A DNA stretch of 64,000 nucleotides from Cladorhizidae sp. MBARI D1340-BT2 (lineage: Eukaryota; Porifera; Demospongiae; Poecilosclerida; Cladorhizidae): NCBI GenBank assembly GCA_028752905.1, contig JAQNBH010000002.1:31765238-31829237 (forward strand). The letters are read 5' to 3'. Shown here in pieces: positions 46,841 to 58,305 of this stretch. Below the pieces are notes generated by a model. That model saw only the letters and a program-made list of their open reading frames with translations, was not told the origin of the DNA and searched no databases. The translations under genes and the position numbers were made by a program. The stretch's first letter is position 1. Each line of letters starts with the position of its first letter.

Positions 46841-46954
46841 TCTAAGCCCAAAAATGTATCAAGCGAGTCTCCAGGTAAATTCAATGTTGCAAACAATGTA
46901 CCAGCTATATTTGATGCATGCTAGGCCGCGGCTGTCCGTAAATTGTGGTACATA

Positions 46955-49170
46955 CAGTTCTCTCTAATAGTCCACCTCCCTAATATATAGTCCATTCTCT
47001 ATAATAGTCCACCCTGACTAAACCGACCCACTTTTGCTTGTGCTTTGGCTTTGATGTGTACAACTGTAAATTGCATGGCATGGTCACACACACACTGCTG
47101 ACTTGCAGCTGCAATCACAGGGTTTTTTAAGTGATGAAAGAGCTTAAATTATATTGCTAGAGCACTGAGTCAGAGGCAGATGCCAGCTCATCTAAGGGAA
47201 CTCCCTGGCAGTATATAGCTCCAGGAAGGGGAAGCAGCTAACACCAGCTCAACTTCTTGCAAAGAAGCCTAGAGTTGAGCTAACCCTGAAGAGGAAGTGC
47301 AAATTATTGATGAGGCCAAAAAGCGAGGCTTTAAGCCTGACAGCATGGAGAGGACACTGAATAGTGTTAACCAAACTCAACTAGCTGAAGAATTTGGGGT
47401 AAAAAAACCCCATTAACAGGATACTTTGGAAAGCAAAGGACCTCAAGCAGAAGTTTCTCAACTCACTTGCTGATCTCAAACGCAATAGCCCCACACAATA
47501 TGGTGCAATTGAAAAGAGAGTGGTTGCCTTTGTTACTCTTCTTCGGCAATAGGCCAAAGCCACTCCCTGTTTTGTTAAGCATAAATAAAGGCAAAAGCTG
47601 AAGAAGTGGCTAAATCTTAGGCAAAACCAACTTGTGGGTGGTGGGAGAAAGTCGGAAGCGAAATGGCATTGGAAAGAGTGGTGGTTTGCATGGCGAAGCT
47701 GGCAAAAGTAAAATTGATGAAATTAGAAAGGACCTTGAAAGTTATACCCAGAAAACATCTACAATTGGGATGAAACAGACCTATACTTCAAGCTCATTCC
47801 TCATTCCACTTATACGCACGAAATGAAGAAAGAAGACAAGTTCGAGGACAAAGGCACAGAAAGCGAAAGATCGAGTCACACTCATTATTGCACTAATGCC
47901 ACAGGAACTCACAATATTCCTCTGGCAATGATTGGAAAGGCTGCTAGGCCTCGGTGCTTTTGTGTTCGTCAAATCACCTATTCCATACAACAACCAATCA
48001 AATGCTATGGAACGATAGCAAGCTTACCAAGTGGTGGTTCCGAGATGTCTTTCTTTCTCAAATAAGGAAGCAGACTTCAAGACAAGTTGTACTGTTGGCT
48101 GATAATTTTGGGTCGCATAACACAGATGACCCTGCATTGCGCAAGATCCACAAGTGAAATGGATTCTTCTGCCACCTAACTGTACTGCTGTCCACCAGCC
48201 CATGGACCAGGGTATCATTGCTGCACTGGAAGCCAACTATAATAGCAAGCTTCTTCACATCATGGTCAAGAATATCTTGACAATTATGATCAGCTACGAC
48301 AGCTTGGGACAGCTCTAACAGCAGGTGTGCGAGGTATAGACCATGCTTATCCACCCAATCTTCTTGATCCAGGAACACTTGCACATCAAACATGGGATTC
48401 CCTGACTTGGGCTACCTTAGCTAATTGCTGGCTTAAGGCTGATATTCTTCCTCCGATGCATACTGCTCAGATTCACCAAAACACTGGAAGATATATATAT
48501 ACCATCAGCGATGTACTTCATCAGCTATTAAAGATCTCTGCACTTTGTTCAAGAGCACTACACGTCAGTCATTCAATGAGACTGTTTCAAGCACTGACTT
48601 ACAGCCAACTGAACAACACATGCTTGGAGATCTTCAATCTCTGTGTGTGCAATCTAATGAAGACCCTGGTGGCTTAGCAACAGCACTGGAAGAATGGTTC
48701 ACCATTGAAGACAGCGAGACTGTGCAACTGAATGAAATAGAAATAGTCGTAGAAGAAGAGCAGCAATGCATAAGAAATCAAGAGTTCCACAGTTATCTTG
48801 AAAGTGCAAGTTGTAATTCACCAACTCGCTCTGAGACAGATATTGACGATAAACGTTTGTAAGCATACTTGTAGTGTCATCTTCAATGATGAAGTCAGAT
48901 GAAGTAAACTTTTAACTATCTTCAAGCTTTCGTCCAGATCAGTGCAGTTTAAAACAATTCACTCTCCGACACTGTCATTGGCATCAATGCTGGAACTGAA
49001 AAAAGAAAAAGTTGAATTAAACTCCAGGCAGACTGTTATTAGAGATTTTTTTCCAAGTACTATGTGCACTGAGCAAACTATGGACCAATAATAATATAAT
49101 TAAAGTTTTATTTGCGCTTTTATAGCATTTTCTCTAATAGTTCATTCTCCCAAATAGTCCACCTTGAGAC
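46955..49170 (+). mobile_element. Tigger/pogo-type DNA transposon, inactive
   Basis: It is defined by the DDE transposase remnant at 47280-48862 and by TAATAGTCCAC-type words at both flanks (46963-47020 and 49135-49165). Those words lie in the same orientation at both ends, so true inverted termini could not be confirmed and the borders are approximate. Confidence 0.65.
47280..48862 (+). pseudogene. Tigger/CENP-B-like DDE transposase, broken
   Basis: The blocks appear in order across several frames. The N-terminal helix-turn-helix reads SVNQTQLAEEFGV. The core has NIYNWDETDLYFKLIP with the first Asp, CTNATGTHNIPLAMIGKAAR, VVLLADNFGSHN with the second Asp, and NCTAVHQPMDQGIIAALEAN with the third. 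Then come GIDHAYPPNLLD and an acidic C-terminal tail ending at 48862. All three catalytic Asp codons survive, but several frameshifts and stops separate the blocks. The order and spacing match DDE_1-family (pogo/Tigger) transposases of ordinary length. Confidence 0.88.
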
Positions 49171-49184
49171 CACTTTCCCACTGG

Positions 49185-49529
49185 TGAATATCGCCGCCCC
49201 CGCTCCTTCGCCGCTAATACAGGCTTCGAGTCAAATGCACTAGCATGTGGATTGCCGGAGCAAAATATCCTATCTCTGCATATGTAGGAATTAGCCCTAT
49301 CATAAAGGTGGGAATTGTCATATCCGAGCTTAGAGGTACAGAACCCGACAGCAATATTATAACAAAAATTATCCCACCAATCGGATGCATTTCAAAAAAC
49401 CAATCGCAAACACCAGACTTGAGAGAACCTGGGGGAAAAGCTTCACTAAATAGAAAATACGGCATACACACTGTGAAATCGTAATAATTATTCCAGAGCA
49501 TGGCCCGATATTGATCTAAGTTTACTCAT
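49185..49529 (-). pseudogene. Fragment of a bacterial ProP/MHS-type metabolite:H+ symporter
   Basis: The minus strand starts MSKLRSISGHALE. After a one-base shift it reads LWNNYYDFTVCMPYFLFSEAFPPG, then EMHPIGGIIFV. It continues DMTIPTFMIGLIPTYAEIGY, then FAPAIHMLVHLTRSLY. This follows the N terminus of bacterial metabolite:H+ symporters: a WYDFTVYGYF-like start, RPLGGxxFG, M-IPTxxIGLxPTYxxIG and APxxLxxxRxxQG. The final bases shift to GEGAGAAIF, resembling the next family block. Upstream are AAGG 9 bases before the ATG and TATAAT at 49566-49561, both bacterial in style. It stops where the Tigger flank begins, so only the first ~120 of ~430 codons remain. Resemblance is closest, from memory, to Rickettsiales-like ProP. 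Confidence 0.72.
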
Positions 49530-49588
49530 CTACGGTAACCTTAAAAAAATAATGCTAAGGATTATAATGAATTTGTGATATAAAATTT

Positions 49589-49735
49589 TAGATTGTTAAG
49601 GGAAGTTCAGCACGTGCACTGGATATCATTAGTGCATGCAAACAAATCAGTGATATTCAAAATGAGTTTGAGTTGCTTCTAAGGGATGAGGGGGATGCAA
49701 TCATAAAAACTTGCGGTTCCCAGTTGGGAGTTCCA
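49589..49735 (+). other. Short open stretch of unknown origin
   Basis: The + strand reads IVKGSSARALDIISACKQIS, then DIQNEFELLLRDEGDAIIKT, then CGSQLGVP before a stop. Composition looks coding-like. A TTTTAG lies just before it. I do not recognise the protein; it could be an exon remnant, part of the bacterial insert or chance. Confidence 0.3.
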
Positions 49736-49860
49736 TAGATTCTGCACACTTCAATATATGGACTTGATAATTATATAGCTCAAAAGATAGGTCTCTCTGT
49801 GTGCTCTCCTTTGATACTAAAAATGTTGCAGCTCCATAGATTCGGCATGCTGTCTCTTTA
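49730..49860. repeat. Dispersed foldback-arm repeat copy
   Basis: Contains ATATGGACTTGAT, then ATAGCTCAAAAGATAGGTCT and CTCTGTGTGCTCTC. It separates the transporter fragment from the bacterial-like repeat at 49868. Confidence 0.85.
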
Positions 49861-49867
49861 CGACCAA

Positions 49868-50060
49868 AAATATTCGTCATTGCGAGGGTAGCGCAGCAAT
49901 CGCTTAAAGAAGTGATCCGAATCTCTGTATAGCCGTGCCAACTAAAGTGTGGTTTTAGCGTGCTAAAATATTAAGCTGCTCGCCAGGTGACGGAGTCGTT
50001 GTCTCCATTAATCGCCGTATGACGAGGGCGCGGTAGTCATTTCTGATTAATAGTGAAAGT
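49868..50060. repeat. Sequence resembling Rickettsiales interspersed repeats
   Basis: Contains CGTCATTGCGAGG followed by TAGCGCAGCAATCGC, and further on GGTGACGGAGTCGTTGT and CGCCGTATGACG. Such words (GTCATTGCGAG...GCAATC and GACGGAGT.GTTGT...GGTATGAC) are typical of intergenic repeats in Rickettsia and relatives. The assignment is by motif memory and fits the neighbouring transporter fragment. Confidence 0.5.
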
Positions 50061-50095
50061 CTGATTTGGATATTATAGAAACATAGCATTAAGGG

Positions 50096-51120
50096 GGTCC
50101 ACTACCCCCAACAATTTTTTTTTGGTTTTTGGGGTTTCCCCCCCAAAATATGATGACAGTACATGCAAGATGCTGCTTTCCAAATTGGAGAAGATTTGGA
50201 TGCTCCATTCTGGACTTATACTAACTTGAGTACTCCCAATTTGCAAAGAAGACGCTTCACGTAATAGTGAGTTTCAATGGCCGTGGAGACCGACAAGGGA
50301 AGCAAACCAGTGATTCTGGTCATCCCCCTAGGAAGCGGCCTATATAGGACAGACCAAACTTCCCCTCCCTATTCTTGATTTTTCTAGTATGTATGTCACT
50401 TTTGGTGTTTTTTTTTAATGGTATGGTCAGTTGAACCATCAAATACTATACTAGTCCTTATAATGCCTGTCCCGAAAAAGTTTGTTTTGGGGGGGGCCAA
50501 GGACGGTTCTCCCTGCTTCATATTTGGAGTAATCAGAAAAACTAATATAGATTCTGTTTCCTCTCAATGAGAGCTACAATATGACATTCTGTTTTTAATT
50601 TTAAGCAAGTATGATGTCAACAGGTACAAAAAACAATGAAAATGCTACCAAGAAATTGCAATAGTTTTTAAAATCCATGATCACACTATTAAAAATAAAA
50701 ATAAATGTTATATTGTGTTTCATACTTTGTAATTTCCCTGTGGTAAGTAAAGTAAACTAGTCTCCAAATATGACGGTCCTCGTGAAATCTTAAATGTTCA
50801 CTAAGTCCGGATCAGTTGTAGCTGGGTAGTTGGCACAGCACCAGAAGGTAGGTCTGTGTATAGGTACACATACAAGATTTCAAATAAAAATTCTGAAGCA
50901 GAGAGAAGTTGTGGTTTTTTTTGGTTTTTTGGTCAACCTCACACTCACCTTGCACTTTAAAGAGAGGTTTAAATACCCTTGCAATCCCGCCCCTACAAGA
51001 AAGGTGATGAATGTAAGAAGATGAATAGGTGTTGATGAGTTTATTGTAATGTGATTAGAAGATATGTGTTTATGAGTCTATTGTGATGTGATGAACAAGT
51101 CATTGTAGCATGTTTATTAA
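50096..51120. other. Unassigned sequence
   Basis: About 1 kb with T-rich and G-rich homopolymers near 50110-50150 and 50490. No coding domain or tandem repeat was recognised. Confidence 0.4.
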
Positions 51121-51324
51121 TATTAGCCATTAGGCTTCTTAGTGTTTGATGTTCCCAGTTTCTCAGGGCTATCTTCAGCCAGTCAGGGCGGGGACCTGAC
51201 ATCACCCTCTTCCGAAGAGTTTGGTAGGTCATTTTCTTGCGCTTGGTCAGGCCATGTTTTGAGGTGTGTAGGTAGGAGATCGCATTGTGGTCCGTCTCAA
51301 CCAAGAATACCTGTCCAGACTAGA

Positions 51325-51437
51325 TGTAGTCTGAACTTTGGACCCTTGTCATGGGCCATCTTTATTTCTAAATACCGTCTCTTGCTTGATTCCCTTGTCT
51401 CTTTTATTACTGCAAACAATACGCAAACAATACTGGC
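51325..51437. repeat. Dispersed repeat with AGTCTGAACTTTGGACCC
   Basis: The same words (TAGTCTGAACTTTGGACCC, CCATCTTTATTTCT, CTTGTCTCTTTTATTACTGC) recur at 55340-55490, and a shorter copy lies at 58197-58250. Confidence 0.7.
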
Positions 51438-53094
<1,657 letters not shown>

Positions 53095-53100
53095 TTACAG

Positions 53101-53158
53101 TATTATAATTATAATAATAATAATAATTATAATTATAATAATAATAATAATTTATTAT

Positions 53159-53209
<51 letters not shown>

Positions 53210-53212
53210 TTT
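53101..53212. repeat. (AAT)n-rich microsatellite at the retrotransposon 3' end
   Basis: TATAATTATAATAATAATAA-type sequence immediately downstream of the stop at 53094. Confidence 0.95.
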
Positions 53213-53610
53213 TTGATGCAACAATTGTCTGTGGCCTGTGGCGGTACAGAGAGGCAATGCTCTTGCAGTCATGGGGGCAATGGGAGGCTCGGGCATGGAC
53301 AGTCTTGTGTAATTATTAGTGTTGTTGTTGTTATTGTTTTGTTGTTGTTGTTTGTTGTTTGATATATATAATAATAATTTAAAAAATTTAAAAAAAAAAA
53401 AATATTAAAAAAAAAATAATAATAAAATAATAATAATAATAATAATAGCGGGGGGATGCCTTGTCTGTTTTGGGGTCAGTCGGGAGTTGAACGTGTTAGC
53501 TTTTTAGTTATTTATTGTTAATTAGTTATTATTTAGGTATTTTTGTAATTGATTATTATATAAGTATATGTGTTAATTAGGTGTTAATGAACATGGTATG
53601 TTGTGTTTTC
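53213..53610 (+). mobile_element. Second, shorter 3' tail of the same retrotransposon
   Basis: After CAACAATTGTCTGTGGCC the frame reads VAVQRGNALAVMGAMGGSGM, then DSLV and a stop, the family C terminus. It is followed by AT-rich sequence, a piece of the tail repeated at 53447 (GGGGGATGCCTTGTCTGTTT) and a 3' untranslated part to about 53610. Confidence 0.75.

Positions 53611-53690
<80 letters not shown>
53611..53690. repeat. (AAT)n microsatellite
   Basis: About 26 AAT triplets between two retrotransposon tails. Confidence 0.98.
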
Positions 53691-54074
53691 TGGCCACTTT
53701 TTGAGGGGAAAAAAGTGGCCAAGTATGCCAGCCTAGATCCTTGCCACTTTTTTGTGCCTGTGGCCATCGAGTCATTGGGGGTCATCGGGAACAGGTCGAT
53801 GGCTTTCCTGAAGGAGCTCAGCTTCAGGATAAGGCAAAGAACTGGGGAGGTGAATGCCCGTGCTTACCTCCTTCAGCGTCTCTGAGTGGCAGTCCAGCGG
53901 GGGAATGCCTTGTCTGTTTTGGGGTCAGTCGGGAGTTGAACGCGTTAGCTTTTTAGTTATTTATTTATTGTTAATTAGTTATTATTTCAGTATTATTTAG
54001 TTCTTTTTGTAATTTATTATTATATAAGTATATGTGTTAATTAGGTGTTAATGAATGGTATGTTGTGTTTGCTC

Positions 54075-54076
<2 letters not shown>
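53691..54076 (+). mobile_element. Third 3' tail of the retrotransposon
   Basis: Reads KKVAKYASLDPCHFFVPVAI, then ESLGVIGNRSMAFLKELSFR, then RTGEVNARAYLLQRL, the C-terminal block after the endonuclease. It has the same 3' untranslated sequence as 53447-53610 (GTTTTGGGGTCAGTCGGGAG) and runs into (TTA)n. Confidence 0.8.
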
Positions 54077-54108
<32 letters not shown>

Positions 54109-54174
54109 TATTATTATTATTGTTATAAATATATATATATATATATTTAAATGCTTGATTTATTTATGTTTTTG

Positions 54175-54217
<43 letters not shown>
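54077..54217. repeat. (TTA)n then (AAT)n microsatellites
   Basis: 54079-54122 is TTATTATT-type, and 54176-54217 is AATAATAA-type, with a TATATA run between. Confidence 0.95.
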
Positions 54218-54220
<3 letters not shown>

Positions 54221-54420
54221 TAATGATTACGGGTCAGGAGAGTTCTACCACCTTCCTCATCCAGAGGCTCTCTGTTGTGGTAATGCGGCCTCAGTGTTGG
54301 GATCGGCTGGTATGTCAACCGCTACTGACTTCTTCAACTAATTCCAACTTATATAATATATTATATGTAATAATAATAATATTAATAATAAAATAATACT
54401 TAATAAACAGGCAATATCTG
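54218..54420 (+). mobile_element. Fourth, very short retrotransposon 3' tail
   Basis: Reads TGQESSTTFLIQRLSVVVMR before decaying, then (AAT)n. It is again placed directly after an (AAT)n stretch. Confidence 0.65.
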
Positions 54421-54502
54421 AGTATTAACACCTATCTCGTGAATTGTATCCAAAAAATATTCAATGAATTAATAACAAAAATAAATAAATTAAATAGAGT
54501 AA

Positions 54503-54593
<91 letters not shown>

Positions 54594-55020
54594 GTAATAC
54601 TGGCAATATCAGAGTATAATATATTCACATCTCGTGAATTATATCAAAAAAATTAATTCTACAGATAAAAATAATAGAGTAAATAATAATAAAAATAATA
54701 ATAATAATACTGTGAGTAATAAAAATAGTAATAATAATAGTAGTAATAATAATAATAATATTAATAATTTTTATTATTATTATTATTGTAATAATGTAAT
54801 AACCATAGCAATAGTAATAACAATAATAATAACAATAGCAATAATAACGATAAAATAAATAACAACAATAATAATAATAACAAAGTTATAATAATAACAA
54901 TAATAACAGCAACAAAATAATAATATTAGTAATAGTATACTAATAATAATTTTATCTTTTTAAATTAATACAACAATTATTATTTTGTTATTATTATTAT
55001 TGTTATTATTATTATTACTA
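54421..55020. repeat. AAT-rich microsatellite region
   Basis: (AAT)n at about 54506-54592, then diverged AAT/AAC triplets to 55020. No coding content; the Asn-rich frames are by-products. Confidence 0.9.
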
Positions 55021-55209
55021 AAACCACCTCAGTAATCAACTCAAATTGTATTCACTCGACATTTAGACTAGATGCTCTAGAGGATTAAAGGCTAGAGCAT
55101 CTAATCGAAGTCGAGTGAAAAAAAATTGAAGTTCATTATTGAGCAGTTAATTTTAATGTCAACTGAGAGTTCAGTGAGAGTTTATTATTATTATTATTAT
55201 TATTACTAT
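55021..55209. repeat. Inverted pair of a GAGCATCTA motif
   Basis: TCACTCGACATTTAGACTAG with ATGCTCTAG, and its near reverse complement CTAGAGCATCTAATCGAAGT with CGAGTGA, form a hairpin at about 55052-55118. The same ATGCTCTAG words build the 32-bp array at 58306. Confidence 0.6.
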
Positions 55210-55280
55210 ATTACGAGCAATGTCTCCTTCACTAACACCTTCTGTCTTCTGGCCTGGTCCAAGATGGTGGCTTCCTCCCT
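55210..55280 (-). pseudogene. Penelope-like GIY-YIG endonuclease fragment
   Basis: The minus strand reads EEATILDQARRQKVLVKETL. This closely matches the better preserved fragment at 59826-60045, which is assigned to the C-terminal endonuclease of Penelope-like elements. Confidence 0.6.
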
Positions 55281-55837
55281 CTTTAATTATTTATCTAAGT
55301 TATAATTAAGTAGCCTTGGCCTAGTCCATGCACTACTTATGTAGTCTGAACTTGGACCCTTGTCCTCCTATATAGAGCATCTTTATTTCTGTGCATTAAA
55401 TACTGCACTCTCTTGCTGATAGTGCAGATTAAAGATGGCATATTACCTTGTCTCTTTACTATTATTATAATTACTGCAATCAATGAGGGACAAGAAGAGA
55501 GTAATCATGTACAGCAGCTCTGCGGACTAGCAGCCTTGCCATGCACTTTATAACTGAATATTACAATGGCTGTCTCAATAACCAACTCTCCATGTTTCTG
55601 CTAGATGTTCTAGCCCTCATCATGAATAATGACCCCTTGTTTGCTGAGGGACATCTGGCACTCTCCATGATGTTCTAGCCCTCATCATGAATAATGACCC
55701 CTTGTTTACTGGGGGGGGGGGGGGGGCATATGGCACATTATAATGAAAGCAACCTGTATAATGCAAGGCAATGTGGTTGAGGAGGTGGTGTGTTAGGACA
55801 AATATTAAGGTGAGCACAGAATTTCTTCCAACAATAT
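55281..55837. repeat. Dispersed repeat copy and a two-copy 62-bp duplication
   Basis: 55340-55490 is a copy of the AGTCTGAACTTGGACCC repeat. The words GATGTTCTAGCCCTCATCAT and GAATAATGACCCCTTGTTT occur at 55606 and again at 55668. A poly-G run lies at about 55720-55736. Confidence 0.6.
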
Positions 55838-56072
55838 GAGGAAGAGGAGGAGGAGGGGGGTGAGGGGGAGGAGGAGGTGGACGAGGAGGGAGGGGGTGGG
55901 AGGCGGCAAAGGAGGAGGAGGAAGAAGAGGAGTAGGGGGAGAGGGGGTGGACGAGGAGGGGGGGAAGAGGCGGCGGAGGAGGAGGAGGTGGTGGAGGGGG
56001 AAGGGGAGGAGGAGGAGGGGGAGGAGGAGGTGGTGGAGGGGGAAGGGGAGGAGGAGGAGGGGGAGGAGGAGG
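55838..56072. repeat. Purine-rich (GGA)n tract
   Basis: Almost entirely G and A on the + strand for 235 bases, with many runs of three or more G. Capable of G-quadruplex or triplex structure in principle. The Pro-rich and Arg/Gly-rich frames on it are by-products. Confidence 0.95.
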
Positions 56073-56189
56073 CATGTTATCTTTCTGTATTTTATCCTCG
56101 AGTCAATTGCTGTCCTACGCTGAACCTTTTCTCCTCTTCTCCATGTCAGACATGTTGAGCCAACACTTTGTTTTTATACCCACTAGCAA

Positions 56190-57145
56190 GTTACATCTAA
56201 ACACTGGGCCCCTCAACAATGCAAGCCCAACACTACAACTAGCATGCTCTGGCCTGCACCTGATCTAAACACTAGACCCCTCAACAATGCAGGCCCAACA
56301 CTACAACTAGCATGCTCTGGCCTGCACCTGATCTAAACACTAGACCCCTCAACAATGCAGGCCCAACACTACAACTAGCATGCTCTGGCCTGCACCTGAT
56401 CTAAACACTGGGCCCCTCAACAATGCAGGCCCAACACTACAACTAGCATGCTCTGGCCTGCACCTGATCTAAACACTGGGCCCCTCAACAATGCAGGCCC
56501 AACACTACAACTAGCATGCTCTGGCCTGCACCTGATCTAAACACTAGACCCCTCAACAATGCAGGCCCAACACTACAACTAGCATGCTCTGGCCTGCACC
56601 TGATCTAAACACTGGGCCCCTCAACAATGCAGGCCCAACACTACAACTAGCATGCTCTGGCCTGCACCTGATCTAAACACTGGGCCCCTCAACAATGCAG
56701 GCCCAACACTACAACTAGCATGCTCTGACCTGCACCTGATCTAAACACTGGGCCCCTCAACAATGCAGGCCCAACACTACAACTAGCATGCTCTGGCCTG
56801 CACCTGATCTAAACACTGGGCCACTCAACAATGCAGGCCCAACACTACAACTAGCATGCTCTGACCTGCACCTGATCTAAACACTGGGCCCCTCAACAAT
56901 GCAGGCCCAACACTACAACTAGCATGCTCTGGCCTGCACCTGATCTAAACACTGGGCCCCTCAACAATGCAAGCCCAACACTACAACTAGCATGCTCTGG
57001 CCTGCACCTGATCTGAACACTGGGCCCCTCAACAATGCAAGCCCAACACTACAACTAGCATGCTCTGGCCTGCACCCACTAGACCCCTCAACAATGCAGG
57101 CCCAACACTACAACTAGCATGCTCTGGCCTGCACCTGATCTAAAC
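56190..57145. repeat. 68-bp minisatellite, about 14 copies
   Basis: Unit ATCTAAACACTGGGCCCCTC, then AACAATGCAGGCCCAACACT, then ACAACTAGCATGCTCTGGCC, then TGCACCTG. Alternating TGGGCC and TAGACC variants suggest block copying. Confidence 0.97.
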
Positions 57146-57386
57146 ATCAGGAATAATGAGACACTAAGGCTCGCATGAGCCTGTTATATACCGGTAGCTA
57201 TATAGCTATCCACCACGTGCCAGTACATGCGTCTATATAGCACGTACACCGGATGTAAAAAATAAAATAAATAAAATAACAAACAAATAAATTAATTAAT
57301 AATAATAAATAAACAAATATAAATTTACATAAATAATAAATAAACATATCAGCCTACCGTCCTCCACCTGTGCAGGCCTCCTACCA
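57146..57386. other. Unassigned, with an A/T-rich (AAATA)n stretch
   Basis: 57257-57350 consists of AAATAAATAA-type sequence. Nothing else was recognised. Confidence 0.5.
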
Positions 57387-58194
57387 TCATAGACAATATT
57401 TTCTCCTCCCTCCTCTCTGCCAACTTCCTCCATCCCAAGTCCCCCAGCACTGCCACTCCTGCCACATGTTGCTAGCCCCTAATGAGTTTCTTCCTACTCT
57501 CAGACTCTCTAATTTCCTACAAGCAGTCTTCCCTCCTGTCAGCCACACTTCAGCAGCATGTCCCAGGCTTGGCCTAGCCAACAGCTCCCACACCATCCTA
57601 CCTCTATCCACTTCTGCTTTTCCATTCACTTTACTCGTCCACACTCACTGCCTTTCCAATCCATTCCTCTGCTTTAATCCTCATTTTCTCTAAGTGTATA
57701 TACATTCCCTCTCAGTTTCTGATCAAAGCACACCCCCAGGTATCTGAACACCACTTCCAGCTCCTCTCCATCAATATTCCTCTTCACACTATTCCTCCCT
57801 TTCCCAGTGACCATTACCTTACTCTTCTTATTATTAAACTTCAACTTCCATCTTACTGCATAGTTCTGCACCATATCCAACATTCCTTGCAACTCCACTC
57901 CTGTGCCCACCAACAGCACAATATCATCAGCATAGAGTAATGCACCACACCATGTAAGGTGCATGTACCATCCACCTTCAATCCAAGCTCAGCTACCTCT
58001 CACCATTCCCAACAGATATATATATATATGATGTTGGTGGCAAAGGACAACCCTATATACCAAAGCCCCCTCTCTATCCCAAACCATCTCATGACCTCCA
58101 TTGCATCCAATACTATCCTAGCTTTCACCCCATTGTAGAGGCCTTCACACATTCCTACAAATTTCTCCTCCAAGCCTTTGCGATGTGAAGTCAA
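57387..58194 (-). pseudogene. LINE reverse transcriptase remnant
   Basis: On the minus strand, from 58194: EEKFVGMCEGLYNGVKARIV, then CGALLYADDIVLLVGTGVEL with the catalytic YADD, then RWKLKFNNKKSKVMVTGKGR and VVFRYLGVCFDQKLRGNVYT. It continues WTSKVNGKAEVDRGRMVWEL and LARPSLGHAAEVWLTGGKTA. The block order fits the palm-to-C-terminal half of a non-LTR reverse transcriptase. Stops and frame changes, and the missing N terminus and 3' end, show it is inactive. It is a different lineage from the one at 22512-23420. Confidence 0.85.
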
Positions 58195-58305
58195 TGCAGT
58201 CTGAACTTTGGACTCTTATCGTCCTTGGCCATCGTTATTTCTGTTATCAATGAACTAACATTACAATAACCTTCGCAATGAATTGAATTTGTATTCTCTC
58301 GAAGT
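58195..58305. repeat. Dispersed repeat copy (AGTCTGAACTTTGGACTC)
   Basis: A short copy of the repeat found at 51325 and 55340, joined to the start of the 32-bp array. Confidence 0.6.

Noticed and set aside
55620..56158. Poly-Pro and Arg/Gly/Glu-rich frames
   Set aside because: Translations of the purine tract.
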